IMG/VR virus record: IMGVR_UViG_3300024496_000028
Location: 20,125-84,124 of that record
Origin: a virus
Reading direction: 5' to 3' (one strand)
Length of the DNA: 64,000 nt
Shown: positions 61,682-64,000 of the stretch, in pieces
Position numbering within the stretch: position 1 is the stretch's first letter
Layout: every line of letters begins with the position of its first letter
The notes under the pieces: generated by a model
What the model was told of the DNA's origin: nothing
Seen by the model: the letters and a program-made list of their open reading frames with translations, nothing else
Database searches by the model: none
Program-made: the position numbers and the translations under genes

Positions 61682-62101
61682 TTATAACACTGAAACAGAA
61701 TCTTTGTCTACAGCATTTGCTCTAGAATAAGGTTCTGGTTCTTCTTTTTTCTCTTCTTTGCCGGGAATAGGTTGTAACCCAGCATTGATAAGAGCATTCA
61801 GTTTATTTGCTGCTTCGAAAGCAGCGTCTTCGACTTCTTGTGCCAATCTTTGTGCTTCAGCATTGGCTTTTTCATATGCGTCGACTGCGGCTGAATGGGC
61901 AGCATCGGCGTGTTGATATGCCTTCTTCATGGCATCTTCTAGTTTGGCCTTGGCTTTGTCTACGTCCTTGGCCGACTTGTCGGCTAATTCTTTAGCATCA
62001 CTATAGACAGTTGCGGCCGCGTGTAAAGCACGATGAGACAGTCTTCTAGCAGCAGTTTCACTGACTTGTTCTATCTTATGGATAAAGTCCATGATACTCA
62101 T
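61682..62101 (-). CDS. Ala-rich coiled-coil protein, unknown
   Basis: 139 residues with strong helix and heptads: RALHAAATVYSDAKELADKS, DKAKAKLEDAMKKAYQHADA, EKANAEAQRLAQEVEDAAFE. A Pro/Glu-rich tail follows. Composition resembles phasins or LEA-like proteins; could bind surfaces or nucleic acid, but no homologue is recognised. A perfect SD (AAGGAGG, seven bases) precedes the ATG. Between a tRNA-Ser and the sulfotransferase gene; no terminator seen between. Confidence 0.68.
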   Translation of the reverse strand: MSIMDFIHKIEQVSETAARRLSHRALHAAATVYSDAKELADKSAKDVDKAKAKLEDAMKKAYQHADAAHSAAVDAYEKANAEAQRLAQEVEDAAFEAANKLNALINAGLQPIPGKEEKKEEPEPYSRANAVDKDSVSVL

Positions 62102-62162
62102 GATAGTCCTCCTTGTTTTTTACCGCACTGCGGAACAATGATACTTATCGTGGTATAAGATT

Positions 62163-62804
62163 TTAGAAACTGTATCTGAATGTGTCTATGTCTTCTTGGA
62201 AGAACGCAGCTACTATGGCTTTAGTCCTATCGTTGTAGTATGATCTATAGTCATTATTTTCGGAAGTATTGATCATGGGCAATGGCACATCACAATCATA
62301 GATCTTTTGTATCTGTTTGAAATCTTCTTCGATATTTTCATATCGCAATATCAAATTTACACCGTCAACATACTGCTTCTGTGTCACGGCACCTTTAGGC
62401 CATGTAGGAGGATATGGAGACAGCATAGGATATAACACAGACCACATTTCGTCTTGTGGAAATTCGTTCATAAACTGATCGAAAGATGGAAACGGAGATC
62501 TATTAAAATAGTCTCGGACAAAATTTAAATTGTCTTGGCTGGCTTTTCCTGGATTATCATACCATCTACGCAGTTCATAGTAACCACTGACCATGCGGTC
62601 CCAAGGGTTTCTAACTATGCTAAAGCTAAATGGCAAATTGTCTACTGTGTTTTTTAGATCATTGAACGTTACTTTGAGATCAAATTCTTGATACGTGCTG
62701 TTCTTTCTGTTAGATATCAACCAACTCTTGATACTCATACCAGCCACTTTGGGATTGTGTACGAACGCTATGTTCTTTTCACCTGTAACAACAACGCTAC
62801 TCAT
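62163..62804 (-). CDS. Sulfotransferase family protein
   Basis: 213 residues. FVHNPKVAGMSIKSWL supplies the 5'-phosphosulfate loop (PKxxGxS) and FSIVRNPWDRMVSGYYELR the 3'-phosphate motif (RNPxxRxxSxYY), both of PAPS-using enzymes of the sulfotransferase_2 type. It would transfer sulfate from PAPS to a carbohydrate or protein. It is one base downstream of an APS-kinase-like fusion, which could supply PAPS. Target unknown: fibre glycans or host surface are candidates. Confidence 0.9.
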   Translation of the reverse strand: MSSVVVTGEKNIAFVHNPKVAGMSIKSWLISNRKNSTYQEFDLKVTFNDLKNTVDNLPFSFSIVRNPWDRMVSGYYELRRWYDNPGKASQDNLNFVRDYFNRSPFPSFDQFMNEFPQDEMWSVLYPMLSPYPPTWPKGAVTQKQYVDGVNLILRYENIEEDFKQIQKIYDCDVPLPMINTSENNDYRSYYNDRTKAIVAAFFQEDIDTFRYSF

Positions 62805-62805
62805 A

Positions 62806-63594
62806 TCAATCCTTCTTGATATTCAACGATTCTCTTATCTTTGTAGCAGAGATATCAGTGATAGATTGATCAAAATGTTCTTGTTCGATCTTGTAACCTA
62901 CATCCCTACCATACGTGATGTTCACGATATTAGGCACAAGCACGATTTGGAATTGACCTTGATACAAAGGATCTAGATCTCTCTTGATAAATCTAGCCAC
63001 ATCGTAGAAGTTGAACGGATTACTATCATTCCAACCTTGGCAATCACGCACCATGATACAGACTTGACCAGTCTTGGCCAACGCTCTTTCGAATAGAGCA
63101 CGATGCCCATCATGCCATGGTTGCCAACGACCTAACATCTGTACAGTTTCTTTGCGATTATTCCATACAGGACGTCTGCGATCGGCCAATATATGATCAG
63201 AGATAAACGCTGCCCATTTTTCAGCATCTTGTTCAGTGATACGGAAATCATATATGTCTGGTTCTTGGAACATCTTGTTGGTATCTTCATATCTGCCTTC
63301 GCGGATAGTGTCAACCCAAATGGTCCAATCTGCTGAATAGTTTTTTCTAGTAGCTTCTAGAGGTGCTATGAAGTCGGCGATCACGTAACGTGCTTCGCTT
63401 TCATCTGACAGCAGTTTCATCCTGAAGCTTTGCCTGATTCGTCCTTCTTCACTGAAGTCCCAATCATCAAACCGTTTTCTAACAGCATCTGCTTCTAGGT
63501 GTTCGGTATCACCTAATCTAGATTGTAATGCTTTAGCCAGTGTTGTTTTACCTGCTCCTGGCAGTCCGCAGATCAGTATCTTTATAGCTTTCAT
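62806..63594 (-). CDS. APS-kinase-like protein fused to a nucleotidyltransferase domain
   Basis: 262 residues from the ATG at 63594; a longer reading to 63675 would run through tRNA-Ser and is rejected. N-terminal P-loop kinase GLPGAGKTTLAKAL (10-23), HLEADAVRKRFDDWDFSEEG (APS kinase LDGDNVRxxL..FS), then ADFIAPLEATRKNY and WTIWVDTIRE as in APS kinase. The C-terminal half, GRWQPWHDGHRALFERAL (HxGH at 161-164) with ISATKIRESL, is a nucleotidyltransferase, the class that includes ATP sulfurylase and NMN adenylyltransferase. Next gene is a sulfotransferase, so PAPS formation is plausible. Whether the second domain is a sulfurylase is untested. Confidence 0.82.
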   Translation of the reverse strand: MKAIKILICGLPGAGKTTLAKALQSRLGDTEHLEADAVRKRFDDWDFSEEGRIRQSFRMKLLSDESEARYVIADFIAPLEATRKNYSADWTIWVDTIREGRYEDTNKMFQEPDIYDFRITEQDAEKWAAFISDHILADRRRPVWNNRKETVQMLGRWQPWHDGHRALFERALAKTGQVCIMVRDCQGWNDSNPFNFYDVARFIKRDLDPLYQGQFQIVLVPNIVNITYGRDVGYKIEQEHFDQSITDISATKIRESLNIKKD

Positions 63595-63608
63595 GATACT
63601 ATTTAATA

Positions 63609-63698
63609 TGGCGGAAGCGGTGAGATTCGAACTCACGGAACCTTTCGGTTCGACGGTTTTCAAGACCGTTGCCATAAACCAGACTCGACCACACTTCC
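63609..63698 (-). tRNA. tRNA-Ser(TGA)
   Basis: Class II, 90 bases, variable arm with GAACCGAAAGGTTC. Anticodon arm ACGGT-CTTGAAA-ACCGT, acceptor GGAAGTG with CGCTTCC, CCA encoded. Confidence 0.93.
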
Positions 63699-63703
63699 AT
63701 AAT

Positions 63704-63778
63704 TGGTGGGTGATGAGAGGGTCGAACTCCCGACATCCTCGGTGTAAACGAGGCGCTCTACCACTGAGCTAATCACCC
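63704..63778 (-). tRNA. tRNA-Val(TAC)
   Basis: Acceptor GGGTGAT/ATCACCC, anticodon arm CCTCG-TTTACAC-CGAGG, T loop TTCGACC, CCA encoded. Confidence 0.93.
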
Positions 63779-63786
63779 TAAACTTT

Positions 63787-63934
63787 CACCATTAGTTAGT
63801 AGCATAGTTTACTATCCTCTTGCTACCTATTGTTGATCTGTTACACAGACCAGTTACTAGTATCATAGGCTTCCCGCTTCGGACAAGGTTAGCCTTGATC
63901 GTAGGCCGACGAGCTATGCTACTAACTAATGGTG
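63787..63934. repeat. 21-bp perfect inverted repeat enclosing 106 bases, between two tRNA genes
   Basis: CACCATTAGTTAGTAGCATA plus G (63787-63807) is the exact reverse complement of 63914-63934. The right arm includes the CCA end of tRNA-Leu(TAG). The enclosed 106 bases hold smaller hairpins (GATCTGTTACACAGACC; AAGG-TTAG-CCTT) and no ORF. Long perfect stem plus inner stems suggests a folded RNA or a tRNA-processing structure. Confidence 0.7.
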
Positions 63935-64000
63935 CCCCAAGCGAGACTCGAACTCGCACACCGAAGTACTGGCTTCTAAGACCAGCGTGTCTACCAATTC
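63930..64000 (-). tRNA. tRNA-Leu(TAG), 5' part outside window
   Basis: Class II. Anticodon arm CTGGT-CTTAGAA-GCCAG, variable arm TACTTCGGTG, T arm GCGAG-TTCGAGT-CTCGC, CCA encoded. The acceptor 5' strand is cut by the window edge. Confidence 0.88.

Noticed and set aside
63595-63675. 27 extra N-terminal codons for the APS-kinase-like gene
   Set aside because: They would be translated through tRNA-Ser(TGA). The P-loop domain starts normally at the internal ATG.
1-64000. Prophage or mobile element signs
   Set aside because: No integrase, transposase, attachment-site repeat or host gene block was recognised in the window.

Overview
The window looks like part of the genome of a large T4-like tailed phage (myovirus type) of a Gram-negative host. 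Evidence is a T4-type sliding-clamp loader ATPase, PhoH, a co-chaperonin, MazG, a holin plus two-component spanin set (which implies a host outer membrane), a 25-kb block of tail-fibre and adhesin genes, many short overlapping ORFs, T4-like late promoters (TATAAATA or GATAAATA) and at least 13 tRNA genes. No integrase, transposase or CRISPR array was seen. The host hints conflict. A 23-residue PQQ precursor peptide (PqqA) resembles beta/gammaproteobacterial, often methylotrophic, versions. An outer-membrane barrel whose mature end reads AADLPKKK looks alphaproteobacterial.

Layout, mostly on the minus strand. (1) 1-7.3 kb: small proteins, a HAD nucleotidase, a nucleotidyltransferase and ErpA; many share a short N-terminal motif that may be a capsid-targeting tag. 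(2) 7.3-13.5 kb: ClpA, peptide deformylase, DnaJ, holin and spanins. (3) 13.6-18 kb: PhoH (plus strand), clamp loader, an MBD4-like DNA glycosylase, MazG, a GroES-like protein and a DnaE-like fragment. (4) 18-31 kb: tail-fibre genes, including one of 2510 residues. (5) 31-35 kb: a small zinc protein, a structured gap with rRNA-like sequence, IscA, IscU, superoxide dismutase, UV endonuclease and a cytidylyltransferase. (6) 35-43 kb: glycosyltransferase-like proteins, a QueD homologue and two more fibres in divergent orientation. (7) 43-57.8 kb: early-type operons behind strong sigma-70 promoters: conserved unknowns, 2OG-Fe(II) oxygenases, pqqA, an outer-membrane protein, AhpD, a peroxiredoxin, a malonyl-CoA-decarboxylase-like protein, a polynucleotide-kinase-like protein, a phosphoesterase, a protein phosphatase and a TraR/DksA-type zinc finger. 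(8) 57.8-64 kb: tRNA genes interleaved with a CHAP lipoprotein, two more oxygenases, a CDGSH-like protein, a sulfotransferase and an APS-kinase fusion, with two structured non-coding stretches.

How the parts may work together. Late promoters serve virion and lysis genes, while sigma-70 promoters serve host-takeover and metabolic genes. Several promoters are nested in the terminator of the gene before. The metabolic cargo clusters in themes: Fe-S assembly (IscU, IscA, ErpA and possibly a CDGSH-like protein), peroxide and superoxide defence (SOD, AhpC-type peroxiredoxin, AhpD), protein quality control (ClpA, DnaJ, GroES, deformylase), sulfation (APS kinase plus sulfotransferase) and PQQ supply (PqqA). 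The least expected items are pqqA, the malonyl-CoA-decarboxylase-like protein, the 23S-rRNA-like segment at 31.4 kb and the 21-bp inverted repeat between two tRNA genes at 63.8-63.9 kb. Functions come from motif recognition by eye; no database search was run.
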